From JBFWNZ01 sp050250795 (GTDB taxonomy: Bacteria; Pseudomonadota; Alphaproteobacteria; UBA8366), in NCBI GenBank assembly GCA_050250795.1, contig JBFWNZ010000084.1:1-12202 (forward strand): DNA of 12,202 bases, read 5' to 3'. The stretch's first letter is position 1. The number at the start of each line of letters is the position of its first letter. The translations under genes were made by a program, and so were the position numbers. Shown one piece after another: positions 5,388 to 11,581 of this stretch. Under the pieces are notes generated by a model that saw only the letters and a program-made list of their open reading frames with translations, was not told the origin of the DNA and did no database searches.

Positions 5388-7031
5388 GTGGTCATGCCGA
5401 CGTCGCCCTACGATACCGACCTCGACCGCAATCCGGCCAATCACCGGCCGATGACGCCGTTAAGCTTCCTCCGTCGCGCTGCCCAGGTTTATCCGGCCAA
5501 AACTGCCGCGATTCATGGCGATAAGAAATACACTTACAGCGATTTATTCGAGCGATGCCGCAGGTTGGGATCGGCCCTGCGACGACTGGGAGTCGGACGC
5601 GACGACACCGTTTCGGTGATGGCCCCCAATATCCCGGCGATGCTGGAGGCGCATTACGGCGTCGCCATGGCCGGCGGCGTGCTGAACGCGCTGAACTACC
5701 GCCTCGACGCCGCCGGCATCGCCTTCATCCTCGACCATGGCCATGCCAAGGTCCTGCTGACCGACCGCGAATATGCGCCCGTCATCGAGGAGGCATTGGC
5801 CAGGGCCAGCAACAAACCGCTCGTTGTCGATATCGACGACGCTCTGGCGGCCGTTCAGGGCAGACGCCTGGGAACGCTCGAATACGAGGAGCTTCTGGCC
5901 TCGGGCGATCCGGATTTCGAATACCTGCTGCCGGAAGACGAGTGGCAGGCGCTCGCCCTGAACTACACCTCCGGCACGACGGGCAATCCGAAGGGTGTGG
6001 TCTTCCATCACCGCGGCGCCTTCCTGAACGCGATGGGCAACGCCATCACCTTCGGCCTCACGCCGCGTTCGGTCTATCTCTGGACACTGCCGATGTTCCA
6101 CTGCAACGGCTGGACCTATACCTGGGCGGTGACGGCGGCCGGCGGCACCCATGTCTGCCTGCGCAATGTCGATCCCGCGCTGATCTTTCCGATGATCGAG
6201 CGGCACAAGGTCACGCATATGTGCGGCGCCCCCATCGTGCTCAGCACGCTGATCCACGCCCCCGCCGAGATCCGCCGCCGCTTCGACCACGGGCCGATCG
6301 AGATCGCGACCGGCGGCGCGGCGCCGCCCAGCGCAGTGATCGGCGGCATGGAGCGGATGGGGTTCAAGGTCACGCATCTCTATGGCATGACCGAGAGCAT
6401 GGGCCCGTCGACCTTCTGCGCCGAGCAGGACGACTGGGCGGAACTGCCCCTCGACGACCGGGCCGAGCGCATGGCGCGTCAGGGCGTGAACTTCCCGACG
6501 CATGAACTGCATCGCGTCGCCGATCCGCAGACGATGCAGGACGTGCCGAAGGATGGCGCGACCATCGGCGAGTTGATGCTGCGCTCGAACACCATGATGC
6601 GCGGCTATCTCAAGAACCCGGCCGCGACGGCCGAAGCTTTCCGCGACGGCTGGCTGCATACCGGCGACCTCGCGGTGCAGCATCCGGATGGTTATGTCGA
6701 GATCAAGGATCGCTCGAAGGACATCATCATCTCGGGCGGCGAGAACATCTCCAGCATCGAGGTGGAGGAGGTGCTGTACCGCCATCCGCAGGTGATGGAG
6801 GCCGCGGTGGTCGCGGCGCCCCATCCGCGCTGGCAGGAGACGCCTTGCGCCTTCGTCGCCCTGAAGCCGGACAGCGATGGAACGGTGGATGCGGCGGGGA
6901 TCGTCGCCTATTGCCGCGAGCACCTCGCCCATTTCAAATGTCCGACCAAGGTGGTATTCGGGCCGCTGCCGAAAACCTCCACCGGCAAGATTCAGAAATT
7001 CGTCCTGCGCGAGCGGGCCAAGGAGCTTTGA
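5388..7031 (+). CDS. AMP-dependent acyl-CoA synthetase (fatty-acyl / DmdB-like CoA ligase)
   Basis: The product is 547 residues and a full-length member of the adenylate-forming (ANL) superfamily. It activates a carboxylic acid with ATP to an acyl-adenylate and then to the acyl-CoA in the cytoplasm. Visible motifs: the P-loop-like YTSGTTGNPKGV at about 193-204; YGMTE at 332-336; the TGD motif with D427; the hinge region DRSKDIIISGGENISS at 441-456; and the C-terminal catalytic lysine K534 in PKTSTGKIQK. The segment LNALNYRLDAAGIAFILDHG resembles the medium-chain / 3-methylmercaptopropionyl-CoA ligase-like branch common in alphaproteobacteria, but the substrate cannot be read from sequence. 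It starts with GTG and is the first gene of the plus-strand cluster; the next gene begins 1 nt after its stop, with its ribosome binding site inside this gene's 3' end. It probably supplies the CoA thioester used by the downstream dehydrogenase and transferase. Confidence 0.92.
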   Translation: MVMPTSPYDTDLDRNPANHRPMTPLSFLRRAAQVYPAKTAAIHGDKKYTYSDLFERCRRLGSALRRLGVGRDDTVSVMAPNIPAMLEAHYGVAMAGGVLNALNYRLDAAGIAFILDHGHAKVLLTDREYAPVIEEALARASNKPLVVDIDDALAAVQGRRLGTLEYEELLASGDPDFEYLLPEDEWQALALNYTSGTTGNPKGVVFHHRGAFLNAMGNAITFGLTPRSVYLWTLPMFHCNGWTYTWAVTAAGGTHVCLRNVDPALIFPMIERHKVTHMCGAPIVLSTLIHAPAEIRRRFDHGPIEIATGGAAPPSAVIGGMERMGFKVTHLYGMTESMGPSTFCAEQDDWAELPLDDRAERMARQGVNFPTHELHRVADPQTMQDVPKDGATIGELMLRSNTMMRGYLKNPAATAEAFRDGWLHTGDLAVQHPDGYVEIKDRSKDIIISGGENISSIEVEEVLYRHPQVMEAAVVAAPHPRWQETPCAFVALKPDSDGTVDAAGIVAYCREHLAHFKCPTKVVFGPLPKTSTGKIQKFVLRERAKEL

Positions 7032-7032
7032 G

Positions 7033-7812
7033 ATGGCAGAGCAGACCATGTTCGGCGACCTCGCCGGCAAGACCGCATTCATCACCGGTGCTTCGTCCGG
7101 TCTGGGGCAGCACTTCGCGCGGCTGCTGTCGGGCCACGGCATGAAGGTGGCGCTGGCCGCCCGCCGGACCGACCGGCTGCAGGCCGCGGCCGACGAGATC
7201 AGGGCCGCCGGCGGCCATGCCGTTCCGGTGAAGCTGGATGTGACCGACGCGCAGTCGGTGAAGGACGCCGTCGCCCATGCCGAGACGGAACTGGGCGCGA
7301 TCCATGTCCTCATCAACAATTCCGGCATTGTCCAGGCGAAGAAGGCCATCGACCTGGAGGAATCCGACTGGGACTGGATGATGGACACGAACCTCAAGGG
7401 CTCGTGGATGGTCGCGACCGAGGTGGCGCGCCATATGCGCCGGCTGGGACATGGCGGCAGCATCATCAACATCGCATCGATCATCGCCTTCCGCGTGCAG
7501 AAGGAGATCATGAGCTACGGCGTCTCCAAGGCCGGCGTGGTCCAGATGTCCAAGGGCATGGCCGAGGAGTTCGCCCGGTTCGGCATCCGCGTGAACGCGA
7601 TCGCGCCGGGCTATGTCATCACCGACCTGAACCGCGACTATCTGCTGTCGCAGCATGGCGAGGCGATGAAGAAGAAGATTCCGTTCCGCCGCTTCGGCGA
7701 GCCGGCCGATCTGGACGGTCCGATCCTGTTGCTGGCCAGCGAGGCCGGCCGCTACATCACCGGCGTCTGCCTGCCCGTGGATGGCGGGCATACGCTGTCG
7801 CTGTCGCTCTAG
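7033..7812 (+). CDS. Short-chain dehydrogenase/reductase, tandem copy 1
   Basis: The product is 259 residues, a classical SDR oxidoreductase. The nucleotide-binding TGASSGLG lies at 18-25; paired arginines R44-R45 after the second strand suggest NADP(H) preference; D69 is the adenine-contact aspartate. The usual NNAG appears as NNSG at 95-98. The catalytic tetrad is complete: N120, S149, Y162 and K166 (YGVSK). The C-terminus carries APGYVITDLNRDYL and PVDGGHTLS. It probably oxidises or reduces a hydroxyl/carbonyl on a CoA-linked intermediate, which is inferred from the neighbours. AAGGAG at 7020-7025, inside the synthetase gene, gives a 7-nt spacing to the ATG, and the 1-nt gap implies translational coupling. 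It is paralogous to the next gene along its whole length. Confidence 0.93.
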   Translation: MAEQTMFGDLAGKTAFITGASSGLGQHFARLLSGHGMKVALAARRTDRLQAAADEIRAAGGHAVPVKLDVTDAQSVKDAVAHAETELGAIHVLINNSGIVQAKKAIDLEESDWDWMMDTNLKGSWMVATEVARHMRRLGHGGSIINIASIIAFRVQKEIMSYGVSKAGVVQMSKGMAEEFARFGIRVNAIAPGYVITDLNRDYLLSQHGEAMKKKIPFRRFGEPADLDGPILLLASEAGRYITGVCLPVDGGHTLSLSL

Positions 7813-7817
7813 GCGGC

Positions 7818-8588
7818 ATGGGCCGCGCACCGTCCCTGGCCGGAAAGGCCGCACTCGTCACGGGCGCCTCGGCCGGGCTGGGCCGTCGCATGGCGACGGT
7901 CCTGGCGGCGCATGGCGCGGCAGTGGCCATCGCGGCACGCCGCCGCGACCGGCTCGATGCGGTTGCGGCAGAGATCGCCGGGCAGGGGGGGCGCGCGGTT
8001 CCCGTCCTGCTCGATACTGCCGATCCCGCGAGCATCGAAGCCGCGGTGACAGAAGCGGAAACCGCGCTCGGCCCTCTGCACATCCTGGTCAACAATGCCG
8101 CCACCCAGCGTATCGGCTGGCTGATGGATCAGGACGAGGCCGACTGGGACGCCCTGGTCGACACCAACGTCAAGGGTTGCTGGCTGATGTCGCGCGCGGT
8201 CGCCCGGCGCATGACCGAGAACGGGACGGGCGGCAGCATCGTCAACATCAGTTCGCTGCTCGCTTTCCGGCACCAGAAGATGGTCGGCGCCTATGGCACC
8301 ACCAAGGCCGCCATCGTCCATCTGACCCAGGCGATGGCGCTGGAATGGGCCCAGCACGGCATCCGCGTGAACGGCATCGCCCCCGGCAACGTCATCACGG
8401 ACATGACGCGCGACTATCTGACCTCGCCGCACGGGCAGGGCATGATCCCCAAGATTCCGCTGCGCCGGTTCGGCGAACCGGAGGACATGGACGGGCCGCT
8501 GCTGCTGCTCGCGGGCGAGGGCGGTCGCTACATGACGGGGGTCGTGATCCCGGTCGATGGCGGCCATACGCTCAGCCTCGCCCTGTAA
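7818..8588 (+). CDS. Short-chain dehydrogenase/reductase, tandem copy 2
   Basis: The product is 256 residues and a close paralogue of the SDR just upstream. Motifs: TGASAGLG at 15-22, R41-R42-R43 after the second strand (NADP preference), D66, NNAA at 92-95, and the catalytic N117, S146, Y159, K163 (YGTTK). The two proteins share long matching stretches such as RRFGEP, GIRVN, APGxVITDxxRDYL and PVDGGHTLSL, so they arose by gene duplication, yet they are clearly diverged. Two copies in one operon may act on different stereoisomers or successive intermediates, or form a mixed tetramer; this is inference. The start at 7818 lies 5 nt after the preceding stop with only a weak AGG upstream, so coupling to copy 1 is likely. 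Confidence 0.92.
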   Translation: MGRAPSLAGKAALVTGASAGLGRRMATVLAAHGAAVAIAARRRDRLDAVAAEIAGQGGRAVPVLLDTADPASIEAAVTEAETALGPLHILVNNAATQRIGWLMDQDEADWDALVDTNVKGCWLMSRAVARRMTENGTGGSIVNISSLLAFRHQKMVGAYGTTKAAIVHLTQAMALEWAQHGIRVNGIAPGNVITDMTRDYLTSPHGQGMIPKIPLRRFGEPEDMDGPLLLLAGEGGRYMTGVVIPVDGGHTLSLAL

Positions 8589-8602
8589 CGGAGGATCGCA
8601 GA

Positions 8603-8650
8603 ATGGTCGTCGACCACCGCACCTACACGCTGAAGCCGGGCACCGTCCCG
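8603..8650 (+). repeat. Direct repeat A1: 5' end of the single-domain NIPSNAP gene
   Basis: These 48 nt are repeated at 9013-9060 with one difference (C at 8617, G at 9027, changing His to Gln). The following sequence diverges much more. The last 36 nt also recur at 9361-9396 with four differences. Confidence 0.9.
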
Positions 8651-8917
8651 CAATGCCTGAAGCTGTTCGAGGAGGAGGGGATCGCCATCCTATCCCGGCA
8701 TCTGGGCCCGCCGCTCGGCTTCTATGTCACCGAGATCGGCCCCTTGAACCAGATCGTCCATCTATGGGGTTACAAGGACGTCGCGGACCGTGCACGCCGC
8801 CGCGAGGAACTCCATCATGACAAGGACTTCCTGGCCTATCTGCCGAAAGTGCGCGAATTCATCGTGGCACAGGAGAACAAGCTTCTGCTCGATGCCCCCT
8901 TCATGATGAAGAAGTGA
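8603..8917 (+). CDS. NIPSNAP family protein, single domain
   Basis: The product is 104 residues, one complete NIPSNAP domain, an alpha+beta barrel-type fold that normally dimerises. Features are the opening VDHRTYTLKPGTV, a central GPLNQIVHLWGYKDVADR and the closing EFIVAQENKLL. Bacterial NIPSNAP proteins are found in catabolic operons, but their biochemical role is largely unknown; no catalytic residues can be assigned. GGAGG (8590-8594) lies 8 nt before the ATG, and the gene follows SDR copy 2 by 14 nt. It is homologous to both halves of the two-domain protein that starts 95 nt downstream. Confidence 0.88.
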   Translation: MVVDHRTYTLKPGTVPQCLKLFEEEGIAILSRHLGPPLGFYVTEIGPLNQIVHLWGYKDVADRARRREELHHDKDFLAYLPKVREFIVAQENKLLLDAPFMMKK

Positions 8918-8962
8918 CGTAGCATCGGCCGCGTTGCTGTCCTAGAGTTCCGTTCCGAAACA

Positions 8963-8985
8963 CGCCGCGCCGACCGGATGCGGCG
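8963..8985. other. Intercistronic inverted repeat between the NIPSNAP genes
   Basis: CGCCGC (8963-8968) pairs with GCGGCG (8980-8985) across an 11-nt loop in the 95-nt gap, the longest gap between 5388 and 11503. There is no T tract, so it is not a typical terminator. It might be an RNA processing or stabilising element, or chance in GC-rich DNA. GTTCC is also repeated directly nearby (8947-8951, 8952-8956). Confidence 0.3.
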
Positions 8986-9012
8986 ATCCTAACGCGACAG
9001 GGAGGATTACCG

Positions 9013-9060
9013 ATGGTCGTCGACCAGCGCACCTACACGCTGAAGCCGGGCACCGTCCCG
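9013..9060 (+). repeat. Direct repeat A2: 5' end of the two-domain NIPSNAP gene
   Basis: This block matches 8603-8650 at 47 of 48 positions. Both copies are preceded by GGAGGAT, so the similarity reaches the ribosome binding site. A looser third copy of the coding part lies at 9361-9396, at the start of the second domain. Confidence 0.9.
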
Positions 9061-9663
9061 CTTTATCTCAAGACCTACATGGCCGAAGGCCGGGCGATCC
9101 AGATGAGCCATCTCGGCACGCCTTTCTACTATTCCTTCACCGAGTTCGGCGCGCTGAACCAGATCGTCCATATGTGGTCCTACAAGGACGCGCAGGACCG
9201 CGCCGACAAGCGCGCGAAGATGCAGGCCGATTCCGCCTGGACCGCCTATACCGGCAAGGTGCGCGACTATCTGGTGGCGCAGGAGAACAAGCTTCTGATG
9301 GCGGCCCCCTTCTTCAAGATGGAGAGCCGGCCGCAGGGCGAGGACATCGCTATCATCGACCACCGCACCTACACGCTGAAGGCCGGCACCGTGCCCTTGT
9401 GGATGAAGGCCTATGGCGAACGCGGCAAGGCCATCCAGACCAAGCATATTGGCGAGCCCTATGGCTATTTCTTCACCGAGTTCGGCGCCCTGAACCAGGT
9501 CATCCATATGTGGGGTTACAAGAGCCCGGCCGACCGCGATGCGCGGCGGGCGAAGCTGGCCGCCGATCCGGACTGGGCGCCGTATCTGTCGACCGTGCGC
9601 GAGCATGTGGTGGCGCAGGAGAACAAGCTGCTCATCGCCGCACCGTTCATGACCCAGAAATAA
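9013..9663 (+). CDS. Tandem two-domain NIPSNAP family protein
   Basis: The product is 216 residues with two NIPSNAP domains joined by a short linker. Domain 1 spans about 3-104 and domain 2 about 114-216; the linker includes MESRPQGED. Both halves show the same landmarks: RTYTLK-GTVPL, FTEFGALNQ, HMWxYK, DR-A-RAK and VAQENKLL-AAPF. Since NIPSNAP domains usually dimerise, the two halves could pack as a pseudo-dimer within one chain (inference). The two halves resemble each other more than either resembles the single-domain neighbour in the FTEFGALNQ region, suggesting an internal duplication. GGAGG (9001-9005) is 7 nt from the ATG. The acyl-CoA dehydrogenase gene follows after 21 nt. No active-site assignment is possible. 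Confidence 0.88.
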   Translation: MVVDQRTYTLKPGTVPLYLKTYMAEGRAIQMSHLGTPFYYSFTEFGALNQIVHMWSYKDAQDRADKRAKMQADSAWTAYTGKVRDYLVAQENKLLMAAPFFKMESRPQGEDIAIIDHRTYTLKAGTVPLWMKAYGERGKAIQTKHIGEPYGYFFTEFGALNQVIHMWGYKSPADRDARRAKLAADPDWAPYLSTVREHVVAQENKLLIAAPFMTQK

Positions 9664-9684
9664 GACCGCAGAGGATCGCCCGGC

Positions 9685-10881
9685 ATGGATTTCACGTTGT
9701 CGCCGCGCGCCCAGGAGGCCTGCGGCAAGATCAGGGAACTCGTCGAGACGCGCCTGTTCCCGCTGGAACTGGACCCGCGCGCCTATGACGAGCACGAGAA
9801 CATCAATGCCGAGCACCTCGAACCGTTGAAGGCCAAGGCCAAGGAACTCGGCCTGTGGTCTGTCAACATTCCCGAGAAGCAGGGCGGTCGCGGCTTTTCC
9901 CTGGTCGAGACCGCCGCCTGCTACGAGGAGATGAACCGCTCCATCTTCGGCCCGATCTGCTTCAACGGATCGGCGCCGGACGATGGCAACATGCGCATCC
10001 TCAACCACGTCCTGCCCGAGGAGAAGAAGGCGGAGTGGCTTCAGCCGATCATCGACGGCAAGATCCGCTCCTCCTTCGTCATGACCGAGCCGCATCCGGG
10101 TTCCGGCTCCGACCCGATGATGATGCTGACCCGCGCCGAACGGCATGGCGACAAATGGATCGTCAACGGCCGGAAATGGTTCATCACCGGCGCCGGTGTC
10201 GCGAAGGTCTTTATCCTGATGGCCAAGACCTCGGACGATCCGCGGCGCGGCCTGACGGCCTTTCTCTACAAGGCCGACCATCCGGGCCAGCGCATCGTCC
10301 GCCGCATACCGATCATGGGCCCCGAGGAGCATGGCGGGCATTGCGAAATCCTCTATGAAGGCATGGAGATTCCGGACGAGAACCGCCTCATGGAGGTGGG
10401 CGACGGCCTGAAGCTGACGCAGATCCGCCTCGGCCCGGCGCGCCTGACGCACTGCATGCGCTGGCTGGGCCTTGCCCGGCGGGCGCTGGAGATCGCGCGG
10501 GAATACGTGCAGAAGCGCGAGAGCTTCGGCAGCAAGCTTGCCGACCATGAAGGCGTGCAGTGGATGCTGGGGCAGGCCGCGGCCGACATCGCGACCGGGC
10601 GGTTGCTGGTCATGCATGCCGCCTGGAAGCTCGACCAGGGGGACTTCGCCCGCAACGAGGTCTCGATGGCCAAGATCGCCGTCGCCGACACGCTGCACAG
10701 GGCCGTGGACGTGGCGATCCAGCTCAACGGCGCGCGCGGCTATTCCAAGGACACGATCCTGGAATGGATGTACCGCTATGCCCGGCAGGCGCGGCTGGTG
10801 GACGGTGCGTCCGAGGTGCACAACATGGTGCTGGCGCGCAGCTTCGTGAAACACGGAACCGACTTCTGGTCCTGGGGCTGA
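9685..10881 (+). CDS. Acyl-CoA dehydrogenase (DGxxEVH / ACAD11-like group)
   Basis: The product is 398 residues, a full-length FAD-dependent acyl-CoA dehydrogenase, which introduces the alpha,beta double bond into acyl-CoAs and passes electrons to ETF. Signature FVMTEPHPGSGSDP is at 131-144; KWFITGA at 164-170 contacts the flavin; RESFGSKLADHEGVQWML near 278-295 and LNGARGYSKD near the C-terminus are also typical. At the position of the medium-chain enzyme's catalytic glutamate (YEGT motif) this protein has D373 in VDGASEVHN. The DGxxEVH form is seen in the ACAD10/11-like group, so the aspartate may be the base, which is inferred. GAGGA at 9671-9675 is 9 nt before the ATG. The LysE-family gene begins 4 nt after its stop. 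Confidence 0.93.
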   Translation: MDFTLSPRAQEACGKIRELVETRLFPLELDPRAYDEHENINAEHLEPLKAKAKELGLWSVNIPEKQGGRGFSLVETAACYEEMNRSIFGPICFNGSAPDDGNMRILNHVLPEEKKAEWLQPIIDGKIRSSFVMTEPHPGSGSDPMMMLTRAERHGDKWIVNGRKWFITGAGVAKVFILMAKTSDDPRRGLTAFLYKADHPGQRIVRRIPIMGPEEHGGHCEILYEGMEIPDENRLMEVGDGLKLTQIRLGPARLTHCMRWLGLARRALEIAREYVQKRESFGSKLADHEGVQWMLGQAAADIATGRLLVMHAAWKLDQGDFARNEVSMAKIAVADTLHRAVDVAIQLNGARGYSKDTILEWMYRYARQARLVDGASEVHNMVLARSFVKHGTDFWSWG

Positions 10882-10885
10882 AAGC

Positions 10886-11503
10886 ATGACGATTCAGACT
10901 TGGCTGCTGTTCTCGACAGTGGCCCTGGTCCCGGCGTTCAGCCCGGGACCGGCCTTCCTGCTGGCCATCTCGAACAGCCTGCGCTACGGCGCCGGCGCAA
11001 CCTTCGTCTCTGCGGCAGGCAACGCGCTCGGCTTGTTCCTGATCGGCATGGCCGCCTATGCCGGCTTCGGCACCTTGCTGAATGCCTCGGTCCTGGCCTT
11101 TACGATCTTCAAGTTCGTCGGCGCCGCATATCTGATCTATCTAGGCATCAAGACTTGGCGCGACCGGTCAGAGCTGGCCGCGGCCGCGCTCGGCGACGGC
11201 CGGGCCAACCGGCAGTCGCTTTTCGGCAACGCCTTCGTCATCGCCATCACCAATCCCAAGGCGATGATCCTGCTGGCCGCCCTGTTCCCCCAGTTCATGA
11301 GCGAGCACACCACCCTGGCCGAGGCCATCCTTCTGTCGGGAACCTTCTCGGCGATCTGCTATTTTGCCCATTCCTGCATCGCGGTGTCGGGCGGCCAGTT
11401 GCGCCGATTCCTCGCCGTGCCGGCACGCCTGCGCCGGGTGCGCAAGACCATCGGCGCCCTGTTCGTCGGCTTCGGGGTTGCGCTCGGCGCCTATAGCCGA
11501 TAG
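10886..11503 (+). CDS. LysE/RhtB family amino-acid-type exporter
   Basis: The product is 205 residues, an inner-membrane protein with about six hydrophobic segments (near 5-28, 38-62, 65-88, 112-135, 143-168, 186-203). Family landmarks are the N-terminal SPGPAFLLAISNSLRYGAGA and the central AITNPKAMILLAALFPQF. LysE/RhtB proteins export amino acids and related small polar compounds; the substrate here is unknown. Its place 4 nt behind the acyl-CoA dehydrogenase suggests it shares the transcript and may export an intermediate or by-product of the pathway, or merely sits in the operon. There is no good ribosome binding site, so translation may be coupled to the previous gene. Confidence 0.9.
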   Translation: MTIQTWLLFSTVALVPAFSPGPAFLLAISNSLRYGAGATFVSAAGNALGLFLIGMAAYAGFGTLLNASVLAFTIFKFVGAAYLIYLGIKTWRDRSELAAAALGDGRANRQSLFGNAFVIAITNPKAMILLAALFPQFMSEHTTLAEAILLSGTFSAICYFAHSCIAVSGGQLRRFLAVPARLRRVRKTIGALFVGFGVALGAYSR

Positions 11504-11504
11504 G

Positions 11505-11520
11505 GGCGGCCCCCGCCTTT
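11505..11520 (+). terminator. Weak hairpin after the LysE-family gene
   Basis: GGCGG (11505-11509) pairs with CCGCC (11513-11517) around a CCC loop, followed by TTT. The stem is only 5 bp and the T tract is short. It may attenuate transcription before the CoA-transferase gene rather than end it. A second small hairpin, TCGCC (11523-11527) with GGCGA (11531-11535), follows. Confidence 0.3.
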
Positions 11521-11581
11521 CATCGCCTGCGGCGAGATGCTATGGAGAATCCGGCTCCCCAGACCGGAGAGGAAATGTCCG

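Noticed and set aside
5247..5444. N-terminal extension of the DsbA-family gene
   Set aside because: The upstream in-frame part is Arg-rich, precedes the first beta strand of the fold, and overlaps the ribosome binding site and start of the divergent synthetase gene.
5544..7511. Very long minus-strand open frame (655 codons) opposite the acyl-CoA synthetase and SDR genes
   Set aside because: It is antisense to strongly recognised proteins, has a His/Arg/Ala-biased low-homology composition, and is the expected shadow of GC-rich coding DNA.
8603..9396. CRISPR-like or mobile repeat interpretation of the repeated blocks
   Set aside because: The repeats lie in frame at equivalent positions of homologous protein domains, so gene/domain duplication explains them.
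9007..10887. Long minus-strand open frame (626 codons) opposite the NIPSNAP and acyl-CoA dehydrogenase genes
   Set aside because: Same shadow effect: the plus strand carries unmistakable families, and the antisense product resembles nothing recognisable.
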